This document shows, one piece after another, positions 55,625-62,675 of a stretch of DNA of 62,675 nucleotides. The notes under the pieces were generated by a model. It saw nothing but the letters and a program-made list of their open reading frames with translations. It made no database searches and had not been told where the DNA came from. The position numbers were made by a program, and so were the translations under genes. How positions within the stretch are numbered: the first letter of the stretch is position 1; each line of letters opens with the position of its first letter. The DNA is from Anaerotignum sp. (GTDB lineage Bacteria; Bacillota; Clostridia; Lachnospirales; Anaerotignaceae): positions 1-62,675 of the forward strand of contig NZ_DAOUQB010000015.1 in the NCBI RefSeq assembly GCF_030625865.1, in the 5' to 3' direction.

Positions 55625-56480
55625 TGCACTCACTCCTGTTAAAGCCAACATTTAAATAAATTTCGCCCAAAATAGTATCTGCCTCCACAGAAGTTACGGT
55701 GTCAAGTTTTAATTTTGAAATGGTAATGGATTCTCCGTAAACCACCGTAGGGGGAGCAACACGCAAACCCCAAATTTCATTTTTCTTGTTTAGCATAGAG
55801 CATGCATTTCCCGCAATAATATTTGCCATTTCCCCCATAACATTAATCACATATTCTTCCGCCAAATCATCCTTTTTCAATAAACCGGAAGCAATTCCCT
55901 TTGTTGAATGAATAGACATGTCCAAAATCATTCTTCCTGAATATTTTCCAATAATACCCATAACCACGGAAATTCCCCTTGAAGAATATTCATCATTTGA
56001 TGTCTTTTTATTTTTATAATCGGGAACGGATTTAAAAAACTTATTATATGTATCCGTTAAAGCTTCTTTAAATGCAGTAAAATATAGCTGTTCCAATTCC
56101 ACAAATAGCTCTTCGTCTGCCATAATTCTTCGTATCAATAATGAAAGCTCATCACCGTCAACTGGTTTTTGAATGTACCCGGATACTTTTTCCTTCTTTG
56201 CCTTACGCATGATTTCCTCATCCATCATAGAGCTGATCACAATTACCTTCAAATTGGGATCTACCTCTCGAATTGCTTTTGTGCATTCTAAGCCGTCCGC
56301 ATCGGGCATGGTCATATCCATCGTCACAAGATCCGGCTTCAACGTTGAAACAGCCTCTACAGCTTCTGATAATGAATTTGCACTACCAATCACTTCAAAT
56401 CCCTTTTCTCCTAAAATCTTGCTAATCATTGCCACTGAAAAAGGAGAATCATCTACTACAACTATTTTCGTATCTCTCAT
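55617..56480 (-). CDS. Response regulator fused to a CheX-like domain
   Basis: About 287 residues. The CheY-like receiver (1-120) has the acidic pair in VVVDDSPFS, a phosphoacceptor Asp in LVTMDMTMP, the Ser in VISSM and the Lys in IQKPVDG. A CheX-like phosphatase domain follows (about 135-288), with EMANIIAGNACSMLN carrying the expected Glu and Asn. A receiver and its phosphatase domain in one chain suggest a self-limiting or phosphate-sink module. It precedes a separate CheX gene and the flagellin gene. The next of two adjacent ATGs is equally possible as start. Confidence 0.87.
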   Translation of the reverse strand: MRDTKIVVVDDSPFSVAMISKILGEKGFEVIGSANSLSEAVEAVSTLKPDLVTMDMTMPDADGLECTKAIREVDPNLKVIVISSMMDEEIMRKAKKEKVSGYIQKPVDGDELSLLIRRIMADEELFVELEQLYFTAFKEALTDTYNKFFKSVPDYKNKKTSNDEYSSRGISVVMGIIGKYSGRMILDMSIHSTKGIASGLLKKDDLAEEYVINVMGEMANIIAGNACSMLNKKNEIWGLRVAPPTVVYGESITISKLKLDTVTSVEADTILGEIYLNVGFNRSECNE

Positions 56481-56718
56481 CATGCACCTACCCTTTTACC
56501 ACTTTTCCCCACAAAATAACAACCATTGTTTTTCAGCAAACCAATTTTTTCCCGATATTCCTTTCATAAAAATAGGAACTTTTGAAAATGCCCTCCTTAT
56601 TTATTTTATGTAACCATTATAACCCATTCTTTTTCTTTCGCATAGAACTTTGTTCTCAATTCAAAAAAATTCTACATTTTGTCTTTTTTTCAGCAAAATC
56701 GGCAGATAATATCAAAAT

Positions 56719-56764
56719 AGCCCTGCACCTCATTACAGCTTTACTGTAAAAGATTAACAGGGCT
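56719..56764. terminator. Hairpin between glutathione peroxidase and chemotaxis genes
   Basis: AGCCCTG and CAGGGCT bracket an inner TTACAG/CTGTAA stem. It lies 77 bases after the peroxidase stop codon on the minus strand, with only a weak T run. It is probably a terminator. The rest of 56484-56840 shows no gene. Confidence 0.5.
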
Positions 56765-56840
56765 TTCATTCATAATAAAAAATCGTTTTATGGTGACTAA
56801 CCATATAAGCTTACTTGAAGCTAAAAAGTCAATTTTATCA

Positions 56841-57374
56841 TTACAGCAATTTTTCGATATCTTGCTCCAATTTTTCAGGAGTGTATGCAGGTGAATATCT
56901 GGCTACCACATTACCGCTACGGTCGATCAAAAATTTACCGAAGTTCCATTTAATATCGCTGGGGGCATTTCCCACAGTAAATTCTTCTACCTTCTTCTCA
57001 AAAGCTTTTGTCTCATCGTTACCCACGTCCTCAGGCGCCTGTTCCTTCAGCCATGCATAAAGTGGATCGGCTTCTTTGCCGTTGATGGCAATTTTAGCAA
57101 ATCTGGGGAAGGTTGTCCCGTAATTCAGTGAGCAAAATTGGCTGATTTCTTCATCCGTTCCTGGTGCCTGCTCTAAAAACTGATTACAGGGAAAATCCAA
57201 AATCACAAAACCTTTTTCTTTATATTTGTTATACAACGCTTCCAAAGCTGAATATTGAGGTGTAAGTCCGCATTTTGTAGCAGTATTTACAACAAGAAGT
57301 ACCTTTCCTTCATAGTCTTTTAAAGATACGTTCTCTCCTATATTGTTTTTCATCTGAAAATCATAAATATTCAT
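56841..57374 (-). CDS. Glutathione peroxidase family thiol peroxidase (Cys type)
   Basis: 177 residues with the GPx fold. The active residue is cysteine in NTATKCGLTPQY, where vertebrate enzymes have selenocysteine. The catalytic Gln and Trp are in LDFPCNQF and IKWNFGKFL. Bacterial enzymes of this type usually use thioredoxin to reduce hydroperoxides. A divergent HxlR regulator lies 165 bases away, which may tie its expression to redox stress. Confidence 0.94.
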   Translation of the reverse strand: MNIYDFQMKNNIGENVSLKDYEGKVLLVVNTATKCGLTPQYSALEALYNKYKEKGFVILDFPCNQFLEQAPGTDEEISQFCSLNYGTTFPRFAKIAINGKEADPLYAWLKEQAPEDVGNDETKAFEKKVEEFTVGNAPSDIKWNFGKFLIDRSGNVVARYSPAYTPEKLEQDIEKLL

Positions 57375-57498
57375 AATGATCTCTCCTTTGCACTTTAATA
57401 TTTAGCATGCCTATAACGGGATGCTTGTTACATTTTTTTTCTTATGTTATAATTATAATAAATTATCACTTTTATACAAGTACGCAGTTATAAATGAT

Positions 57499-57520
57499 AT
57501 AGTATGGAAAAACATACTAT
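57499..57520. promoter_or_regulatory. Inverted-repeat operator upstream of the HxlR gene
   Basis: ATAGTATG-N6-CATACTAT is a perfect 8-bp inverted repeat located 20 bases upstream of the start codon and just before the GGGGAGG site. It is well placed for autoregulation by the HxlR protein and could also affect the divergent peroxidase gene. Confidence 0.6.
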
Positions 57521-57539
57521 TGGATAGGGGAGGATTTAC

Positions 57540-57929
57540 ATGACAAGTACTCCAAATGAAATATCAAAAACCTCAGATAATTATTTCTGCCCCGTTCGCT
57601 ATACCTTGGGCATCCTCGGTGGAAAATGGAAAATGCCCATTCTTTGTATGCTTTCAAAGGAAGACTCCATGCGATATAGCTCCATCAAGCGCAAACTCGG
57701 GGATGTAACGAATATGATGCTGGCACAATCCCTCAAAGAATTGGATGCAGCAGGTATCATACATCGTGAGCAGTATAATGAAATACCACCTCATGTTGAG
57801 TATTCCTTAACAGAAAAGGGAACCAGCTTTATTCCGGTTTTGGGGCAGTTTAGAGCCTGGGGGCTTGAATACATGGAAAATGAAACAAGTTGCACTAAAA
57901 AATGCGACAAATGCCAGTTGACAGGGTAG
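57540..57929 (+). CDS. HxlR-family transcriptional regulator
   Basis: 129 residues with the HxlR/winged-helix DUF24 pattern: CPVRYTLGILGGKWKMPIL at residues 17-35, then LAQSLKELDAAGIIHREQY. Cys17 matches the redox-sensing cysteine found in YodB- and HypR-type regulators, and further cysteines lie in the C-terminal tail (CTKKCDKC). Beside a peroxidase gene, sensing of electrophiles or peroxide is plausible. The start follows GGGGAGG. Confidence 0.92.
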   Translation: MTSTPNEISKTSDNYFCPVRYTLGILGGKWKMPILCMLSKEDSMRYSSIKRKLGDVTNMMLAQSLKELDAAGIIHREQYNEIPPHVEYSLTEKGTSFIPVLGQFRAWGLEYMENETSCTKKCDKCQLTG

Positions 57930-58061
57930 AAGCTTCCTTACTCTTAAATGAAATAAAAGGTTTTAATACATATTAAAATTTTAAGCGAATAAGGATTTAT
58001 AAATATCCGATCAAAACAGCCAATCCCTAACAAAGAGAACGCGGCCTTTTTGTTTGATTTT

Positions 58062-58096
58062 AACCCATCTCATATTCTCATACTATGAGGTGGGTT
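58062..58096 (+). terminator. Terminator after the HxlR gene
   Basis: AACCCATCTCAT and ATGAGGTGGGTT form a 12-bp stem with one G-U pair, followed by TTTCC. The rest of 57930-58231 shows no gene. Confidence 0.65.
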
Positions 58097-58231
58097 TTCC
58101 TTCGTAAAATCAGCACAAACTTTTCCCTTATTACAAACACATTCCTCATAAGCACCCAGCACAATTAAAGAATCCTAAAAAAAACAAGTTATTCCTATGA
58201 ATTTCCTTACCGTATTGCTCTATAAAAAAAC

Positions 58232-58266
58232 AGAAAAAACCCATACTGCAAATTTTGCAATACGGG
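58232..58266 (-). terminator. Terminator after the M29 aminopeptidase gene
   Basis: On the minus strand CCCGTATTGCA and TGCAGTATGGG pair with two G-U pairs and are followed by a long T run. It lies about 100 bases after the aminopeptidase stop codon. Confidence 0.8.
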
Positions 58267-58364
58267 CTTATTTCCAACTCACTTTTTGCGGATATTTCAA
58301 TTGCCATATGACATTAGATACACCTTAAATTTCAATTATATATGTTTTTGAAAATACAATAAGA

Positions 58365-59483
58365 TCATTTTATAATATCTTCCTTGAACTTTCCATTTTC
58401 ATAAAAAAGTTCGCCATCAGCATAAATTTTTCCCTCTAACGTCATATCTGTAATCATATCCCAGTGAATGGCAGATTCATTTTTTCCACCTGCCTCAAGG
58501 AACGCTTCCCCAATTGCCATATGCATGGAACCACCGATTTTTTCATCAAAAAGGATATTTTTCGTATGACGTTGAATGCCGTAATTTGTACCTATTGCCA
58601 CTTCACCAAAATAGCAAGAACCTTCATCTGTATGGATATAGGATAACAACTGGTTTTCTTGCTCTTTGTTTTGGCATACAGCCTCAGTAATACGTCCATT
58701 TTCCACACTTAACCTTACTTTTTCAAATTCATTTCCATTCATGATAGATGGATAAGAAAAGGTTATGTATCCATTGATGCCATCCTCAACAGGAGAAGTA
58801 AAAATCTCCCCATCCGGGAAATTTTCTTGTCCACAACAATTTATCCACCTTCTGCCTTCAATATTTACATGAATATCCGTGTCCTTCGTTAAAATATGCA
58901 ACTCTTTTTTATCATCCAAATATCTTGCCCACTGTTCTTGCCACTTGGCCATCTCCGCCCATTTAGCCACAGGGTCATCCTCATATAAAAAGCCTGCTTG
59001 ATATACAAAATCCTCATATTCTTCCAGGCTCATTCCGGCATTTTGTGCATCTCCATTCGTAGGAAATTGGGTACCGCACCAACGCAAAGAGCCATTTCCC
59101 ATTCTTTCGGAATAAATTTTCCTATTTTCCCGATTTGCAAGACGTCTCTTTTTCAATTTTTCGCCATCAATTGATTGAAAAATCTTAACGTTATCGCTCC
59201 CCCATGCACTAATCCACACATCACTCTTTGCACAGGCACCAAAACGTATATTTTCCCGAGCATATTGCTCTTCTGTTCCATTTTTTATAATTTCTGCATC
59301 CACTTCCGGCATATCAATATAGTATTCAATCAATGCACCTTTTTTCAAAGCAGCACGGGCTACGGCTTTTACAAAAGGCAATGCTGCATCCTCGCCGGAT
59401 ATGGCAACGCGGTCTCCTTCTTTCACCTTTGTAGAGTAATTTACCAATACTTCCGCCAGCTTCTCTAATCGTTCATCCCTCAA
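58365..59483 (-). CDS. M29-family aminopeptidase
   Basis: A 372-residue metallopeptidase of the thermophilic aminopeptidase (AmpS/PepS) family. The conserved core includes NFPDGEIFTSP, GTNYGIQR, LFDEKIGGSMHMAIG and HWDMITD, which supply the dinuclear metal ligands (Glu, His, Asp). It acts in the cytoplasm, releasing N-terminal residues from peptides, in keeping with amino-acid fermentation. It lies nine bases after the end of the cysteine hydrolase gene, so the two are likely co-transcribed. Confidence 0.93.
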   Translation of the reverse strand: MRDERLEKLAEVLVNYSTKVKEGDRVAISGEDAALPFVKAVARAALKKGALIEYYIDMPEVDAEIIKNGTEEQYARENIRFGACAKSDVWISAWGSDNVKIFQSIDGEKLKKRRLANRENRKIYSERMGNGSLRWCGTQFPTNGDAQNAGMSLEEYEDFVYQAGFLYEDDPVAKWAEMAKWQEQWARYLDDKKELHILTKDTDIHVNIEGRRWINCCGQENFPDGEIFTSPVEDGINGYITFSYPSIMNGNEFEKVRLSVENGRITEAVCQNKEQENQLLSYIHTDEGSCYFGEVAIGTNYGIQRHTKNILFDEKIGGSMHMAIGEAFLEAGGKNESAIHWDMITDMTLEGKIYADGELFYENGKFKEDIIK

Positions 59484-59492
59484 AAAAACACC

Positions 59493-60014
59493 TCATTTCA
59501 CTGTAATTTGGCACATAGCTAAAGTTGTTAATGCTGCCTTATGGGTTTCCGGCGTTACACCTGCGCAACAGGAGGAATCCACACTGATTTTCATTTCCGG
59601 CATTCTGGCTTTTAATAAGATTGCATTGGAGACAACGCAAATATCAGTACAAAGACCAACCAGTTCAACCTCAAGCTCTTCATTTTTTGATTCCTGAAAT
59701 AATAACTCCACCAGTTCAACAGAACCAAAAGTTGGCTTATCAATGATACGCACACTTTCTAAAGCTTGGGCTATGCGTTTGTCAAGCTCCCATCCCTCAG
59801 TCCCACGAATACAATGAAGCACGGGCAATTTTTTTCCCTCTTGGGTTTCCAAATAATTTTCTTCATGGGTATCTCTGGTGGCAATTATATTTTCTTTGGG
59901 ATATTGACCGATTTTATCCAATACACACTCAACTATTTTCTGGGCTTCCTTTGTCCCCAAGGAGCCATCAATAAAATCCTTTTGCATATCAATGACAATT
60001 AATATATTTTTCAT
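59493..60014 (-). CDS. Isochorismatase-family cysteine hydrolase (nicotinamidase-like)
   Basis: 173 residues from the ATG at 60014, seven bases after GGAGG; an ATG six bases earlier is too close to the site. The catalytic triad is visible: Asp in VIDMQKDFIDG, Lys in IDKPTFGS and Cys in VGLCTDICVVS. The fold and length resemble nicotinamidases, which make nicotinate for NAD salvage, but a metal-binding DxH pattern is only partly clear. Another amide substrate is possible. Confidence 0.88.
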   Translation of the reverse strand: MKNILIVIDMQKDFIDGSLGTKEAQKIVECVLDKIGQYPKENIIATRDTHEENYLETQEGKKLPVLHCIRGTEGWELDKRIAQALESVRIIDKPTFGSVELVELLFQESKNEELEVELVGLCTDICVVSNAILLKARMPEMKISVDSSCCAGVTPETHKAALTTLAMCQITVK

Positions 60015-60204
60015 CTGCATTCCTCCAAATGTTCACAATTCTTTTTTAGACCTATCATACAACAAGTATTTCGAAATATCTATATATAAATTCCCCATTT
60101 CCGCAAAAGTTTTCCACAGAAAATAAGTAAAATGGCGAATTTCATTCTCTGCCCCTTGACAGAACATTTCCTTTCGGTTTATCATATTATTTGATAAAAA
60201 CAGT

Positions 60205-60415
60205 GATAGAGAATAGTAGAAAAGCACCTTGTCTACAGAAAATAGGCGGTTGATGCAAGCCTTGGCAAGCCTTTTTGAACCTTCCTCTTGAGTTCCGTAG
60301 GGAAAATACGGCGTACTTGGCGTTAACAAGTTTGAGTGGACGGATTTTTTCCGTCAATGAGGGTGGCACCGCCGATTCGACCTTGGTCCCTTTTTGGGGA
60401 TTTAGGTCTTTTTTT
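60205..60415 (+). promoter_or_regulatory. T-box leader of proS (proline specifier)
   Basis: The conserved T-box AGGGTGGCACCGCC is at 60360-60373. The Stem I region begins near 60205 with an AGTA motif. In the specifier loop, GAA is followed by CCT at 60280-60282, a proline codon. The terminator hairpin GACCTTGGTCCC/GGGGATTTAGGTC (60379-60408) with seven T bases follows. Uncharged tRNA-Pro would stabilise the antiterminator and switch proS on. Confidence 0.95.
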
Positions 60416-60491
60416 GCGAAAAAAATCAAACATCAGCCCTAGGAAAAAATAACCCTGTTTAAAAGAAAATAAATGTTAGGAGGAGTTTAAA

Positions 60492-61928
60492 ATGGCAAAG
60501 GATAAAAAATTGGTTGAATCTATTACCGATATGGAGTTGGATTTCCCCCAGTGGTACACTGACGTAGTAAAAAAAGCGGATTTAACTGACTATTCCACTT
60601 TAAAAGGATGTATGATTATTCGTCCATATGGCTACGCAATCTGGGAATTGATTCAAAAGGAATTGGATAGACGTTTTAAAGAAACAGGCCATGAAAATGT
60701 ATACATGCCCATGTTTATTCCAGAAAGTTTGTTGCAAAAAGAAAAGGATCACGTTGAAGGTTTCGCCCCAGAGGTTGCATGGGTAACTCATGGTGGTGAA
60801 AATAAATTGCAGGAGCGTATTTGTGTACGCCCTACCTCTGAGACCCTTTTTTGCGATCATTACGCAAGCCTGATTCAGTCTTACCGTGATTTGCCAAAGC
60901 TTTACAACCAATGGTGTTCCGTTGTTCGTTGGGAAAAAACCACACGACCTTTCTTGAGAACCACCGAATTCTTATGGCAAGAAGGTCATACAGCCCATGC
61001 GACTGCAGAAGAAGCAGAAGAGGAAACCATTCGTATGCTTAACGTATATGCGGATTTCTGCCATGATTTCTTAGCCATTCCTGTTATTAAAGGAGAAAAA
61101 ACCGCAAAAGAACGCTTCGCAGGCGCAAAAGCAACCTATACCATCGAAAGCTTAATGCACGATGGCAAGGCGTTGCAATCAGGAACAAGCCACAACTTTG
61201 GCGATGGCTTTGCCCATGCTTTTGACATTCAGTATACAGATAAAGACAATCAGCTTCAGTATGTTCATCAAACAAGCTGGGGGATGACAACCCGTTTAAT
61301 TGGTGCAATCATTATGGTTCATGGTGATAATAGTGGTCTTGTTTTACCACCAATGGTAGCCCCTACGCAGGTCATTATTATCCCCATTGCCCAGCATAAA
61401 GAAGGCGTTTTGGAAAAAGCAGAAGCTTTAAAAGAAAAACTGAGCAAAATTTGCAGAATTAAATTAGATGATTCTGATAAATCTGCGGGTTGGAAGTTTA
61501 GTGAATACGAAATGAAAGGGGTTCCTCTCCGTCTTGAAGTTGGTCCTAAAGATTTGGAAAAGAATCAGGCTGTTATCGCAAGACGTGACACCGGGGAAAA
61601 AATTGCTGTTTCCTTGGATGAACTGGAAGAAAAAATTCCTGCTTTATTGCAAGATGTACAGGATAGTCTGTTAAGAAAAGCAGCGGAAAGAAGAGATTCT
61701 AAAACTTATGTTGCAACAAATATGGAGGATTTTGAGCGCACGTTAAATGAATCCCCTGGTTTTGTAAAAGCAATGTGGTGTGGCGATCAGGCTTGCGAAG
61801 ATGCAATCAAGGAAAAAACTGGAGCAACAAGCCGTTGTATCCCCTTTGAGCAAGAAGAAATCTCCGATACTTGCGTTTGCTGTGGAAAGAAAGCAAAACA
61901 CATGATATATTGGGGTAGAGCTTATTAA
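60492..61928 (+). CDS. proS: Prolyl-tRNA synthetase (short, archaeal/eukaryotic-like type)
   Basis: 478 residues. The class II catalytic core includes [26 protein letters not shown] and SHNFGDGFA, with an anticodon-binding domain (about 285-390) and a C-terminal zinc-like domain ([16 protein letters not shown], ending in Tyr). It lacks the editing insertion of the longer bacterial type. It charges tRNA-Pro and is controlled by the T-box leader. The ATG follows AGGAGG. Confidence 0.96.
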   Translation: MAKDKKLVESITDMELDFPQWYTDVVKKADLTDYSTLKGCMIIRPYGYAIWELIQKELDRRFKETGHENVYMPMFIPESLLQKEKDHVEGFAPEVAWVTHGGENKLQERICVRPTSETLFCDHYASLIQSYRDLPKLYNQWCSVVRWEKTTRPFLRTTEFLWQEGHTAHATAEEAEEETIRMLNVYADFCHDFLAIPVIKGEKTAKERFAGAKATYTIESLMHDGKALQSGTSHNFGDGFAHAFDIQYTDKDNQLQYVHQTSWGMTTRLIGAIIMVHGDNSGLVLPPMVAPTQVIIIPIAQHKEGVLEKAEALKEKLSKICRIKLDDSDKSAGWKFSEYEMKGVPLRLEVGPKDLEKNQAVIARRDTGEKIAVSLDELEEKIPALLQDVQDSLLRKAAERRDSKTYVATNMEDFERTLNESPGFVKAMWCGDQACEDAIKEKTGATSRCIPFEQEEISDTCVCCGKKAKHMIYWGRAY

Positions 61929-61940
61929 TATTCTAAAATG

Positions 61941-61979
61941 AAAAAGCCGCCGAATCCATAATGGTTTGGCGGCTTTTTA
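61941..61979. terminator. Bidirectional terminator
   Basis: AAAAAGCCGCC and GGCGGCTTTTT form an 11-bp perfect stem. It serves convergent genes proS and the small coiled-coil protein gene. Confidence 0.92.
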
Positions 61980-61984
61980 TTCGC

Positions 61985-62254
61985 TTATTTTAAATCTTGA
62001 ATTTCCTTTTGCATAGATGCAATTAAATTTTCTTTTTCTTCGATCTGTTGGCAAAGTTGAACGATTTCATTGGGAAAAACTTCTCTCTGTTGATATTTCT
62101 CAAAAATAACTCCCCCGATTTCTTCTTTTAAAGAAGAAATATTCTGCTTCTGAGACATAATTTTTGCGTTCAGTTTTCCTACTTCAACCATATCTCCCGT
62201 TTTATCTGCCGCTTTTTTTGCCATATTTCCTACCTTGTCCATAAAACCAGCCAT
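61985..62254 (-). CDS. Small coiled-coil protein
   Basis: 89 residues from the ATG at 62254, which follows AAGGGGG better than an ATG six bases earlier. The N-terminus (MDKVGNMAKKAADKTGDMVEV) is amphipathic, and the rest is mostly coiled coil with heptad-like spacing (KLNAKIMSQKQNISSLKEEI and later QLCQQIEEKENLIASMQKE). No signal peptide. It resembles the N-terminal portion of zinc-ribbon proteins common in Clostridia but has no zinc ribbon. Function unknown. Confidence 0.75.
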   Translation of the reverse strand: MAGFMDKVGNMAKKAADKTGDMVEVGKLNAKIMSQKQNISSLKEEIGGVIFEKYQQREVFPNEIVQLCQQIEEKENLIASMQKEIQDLK

Positions 62255-62312
62255 AATCATTCCCCCTTATTTGTTTTCAAAACATTCCTCTGCATATTTA
62301 CTCAAAATTATA

Positions 62313-62341
62313 TTGCCAGACAATTCTCTGTGAGATATGAT
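62313..62341 (+). promoter_or_regulatory. Predicted promoter at the right edge
   Basis: TTGCCA (62313-62318) and TATGAT (62336-62341) are 17 bases apart on the plus strand. A second pair, TTGACG (62474-62479) and TATACT (62497-62502), also 17 apart, lies closer to the secreted protein gene. Confidence 0.5.
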
Positions 62342-62370
62342 GATATTATCTTCTACGGGAAGGATTTGCA

Positions 62371-62523
62371 ATGGTTGGGAAGGATTTTCATGCTACTATT
62401 GATACCTGTGGTACAAATTGGCGTTTTTATAAAATACAAGTAGGATACAAAAGGTTACCGAAGGAATTTATTTTTGACGATTTTTTGACGGAGCGTTATA
62501 CTAACAATGAGGTGGATGTATGA
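62371..62523 (+). CDS. Possible 50-residue protein coupled to the next gene
   Basis: An open frame starting at ATG 62371, preceded by GGAAGGA, encodes about 50 residues (including CGTNWRFYKIQVGYKRLP and FDDFLTERY). Its TGA overlaps the next gene's ATG as ATGA, a usual sign of translational coupling. A promoter is placed upstream. No family recognised. It may instead be spacer DNA that carries the second promoter. Confidence 0.45.
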   Translation: MVGKDFHATIDTCGTNWRFYKIQVGYKRLPKEFIFDDFLTERYTNNEVDV

Positions 62524-62675
62524 AAAATAAAATAATTCTTTGCGCTGTAATAATTGCAGCTGGACTTTTAATGAATCCAAGCCAGCCCCAACTAATCGAG
62601 GTAGACGGCGGCGATCTATCGGGCTACCGAGAGCCTAATGTGGTTGTCGACGTTGGCTATGGCGATAGAGAATAC
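62520..62675 (+). CDS. Secreted protein, truncated by the window edge
   Basis: The first 52 residues of a longer gene. A short hydrophobic signal (IILCAVIIAAGLLMNPS) is followed by a mature start containing GYREPNVVVDVGYGDREY. The ATG follows GAGGTGG. The phrase PNVVVDxGYGDREY resembles clostridial secreted proteins annotated as DNA/RNA non-specific endonucleases, but the catalytic region lies outside the window, so this is only a suggestion. Confidence 0.6.
   Translation, partial: MKNKIILCAVIIAAGLLMNPSQPQLIEVDGGDLSGYREPNVVVDVGYGDREY

Noticed and set aside
60033-60429. Two open frames on the minus strand upstream of proS
   Set aside because: They lie across the T-box leader, whose conserved elements on the plus strand explain the sequence.
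1-62675. CRISPR array, tRNA or rRNA genes
   Set aside because: No regularly spaced repeats and no cloverleaf or rRNA-like sequence were found on reading both strands.

Overview
The window is a low-GC, AT-rich chromosomal segment from an anaerobic, flagellated member of the Clostridia (Firmicutes). Evidence for this is a D-proline reductase (Stickland) operon, lysine 2,3-aminomutase, the Gram-positive hprK/rapZ/whiA/Crh module, a T-box leader on proS, a CotH-type lipoprotein, and AGGAGG-type ribosome binding sites throughout. No rRNA, tRNA or CRISPR array was seen, and no complete prophage. I cannot name the species from this sequence.

Layout. 1-3.6 kb: a LysR regulator, then ablB-ablA (beta-lysine acetyltransferase and lysine 2,3-aminomutase) behind a promoter wrapped in a perfect 10-bp inverted repeat. 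3.6-3.7 kb: an array of hairpins with a shared loop, possibly an IS200/IS605-type remnant. 3.8-11.6 kb (minus strand): the proline reductase operon prdC, prdA, a two-repeat small protein, prdB, a fused PrdA-like gene in permuted order, prdF (proline racemase) and a TauE-type permease. A divergent LysR gene (12.4 kb) replaces the PrdR regulator found in Clostridioides difficile. 11.9-14.2 kb holds decayed sequence, including a frameshifted YoaP-like acetyltransferase. 14.4-18.9 kb: an orphan radical SAM protein, a four-module CoA-disulfide-reductase/rhodanese/TusA/DsrE protein and a CoA-binding protein. 19.2-24.4 kb: a TetR-controlled MFS plus FtsX-type ABC export cluster with a clear operator. 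24.5-31.5 kb: a nucleoside uptake ABC system (BMP lipoprotein, ATPase, two permeases) followed by two nucleoside hydrolases. 31.9-35 kb: yajC, tgt and a 23S rRNA methyltransferase. 35-41 kb: uvrC-hprK-murB-rapZ-whiA-crh. 41.1-43.2 kb: an IS91-type Y2 transposon with an associated tyrosine recombinase. 43.8-49 kb: a CotH-family lipoprotein, a SpoVB/YtgP-like flippase and typA. 49.3-56.5 kb: a signalling and motility block with a six-module c-di-GMP protein, a very large flagellin with a CsrA-type leader hairpin, CheX and a REC-CheX fusion. 56.8-62.7 kb: glutathione peroxidase and divergent HxlR, an M29 aminopeptidase, a cysteine hydrolase, T-box-controlled proS, a small coiled-coil protein and a truncated secreted protein at the right edge.

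How it fits together. The organism appears to salvage amino acids and nucleosides. PrdF makes D-proline, PrdA/PrdB reduce it to 5-aminovalerate, and PrdC probably brings electrons. Proline also feeds translation through ProS, whose leader reads a proline codon. The most unusual item is a single polypeptide that carries the two halves of PrdA in swapped order and ends almost exactly where PrdA would be cleaved to form its pyruvoyl group. PrdB carries cysteine at the position that is selenocysteine in the characterised enzyme.
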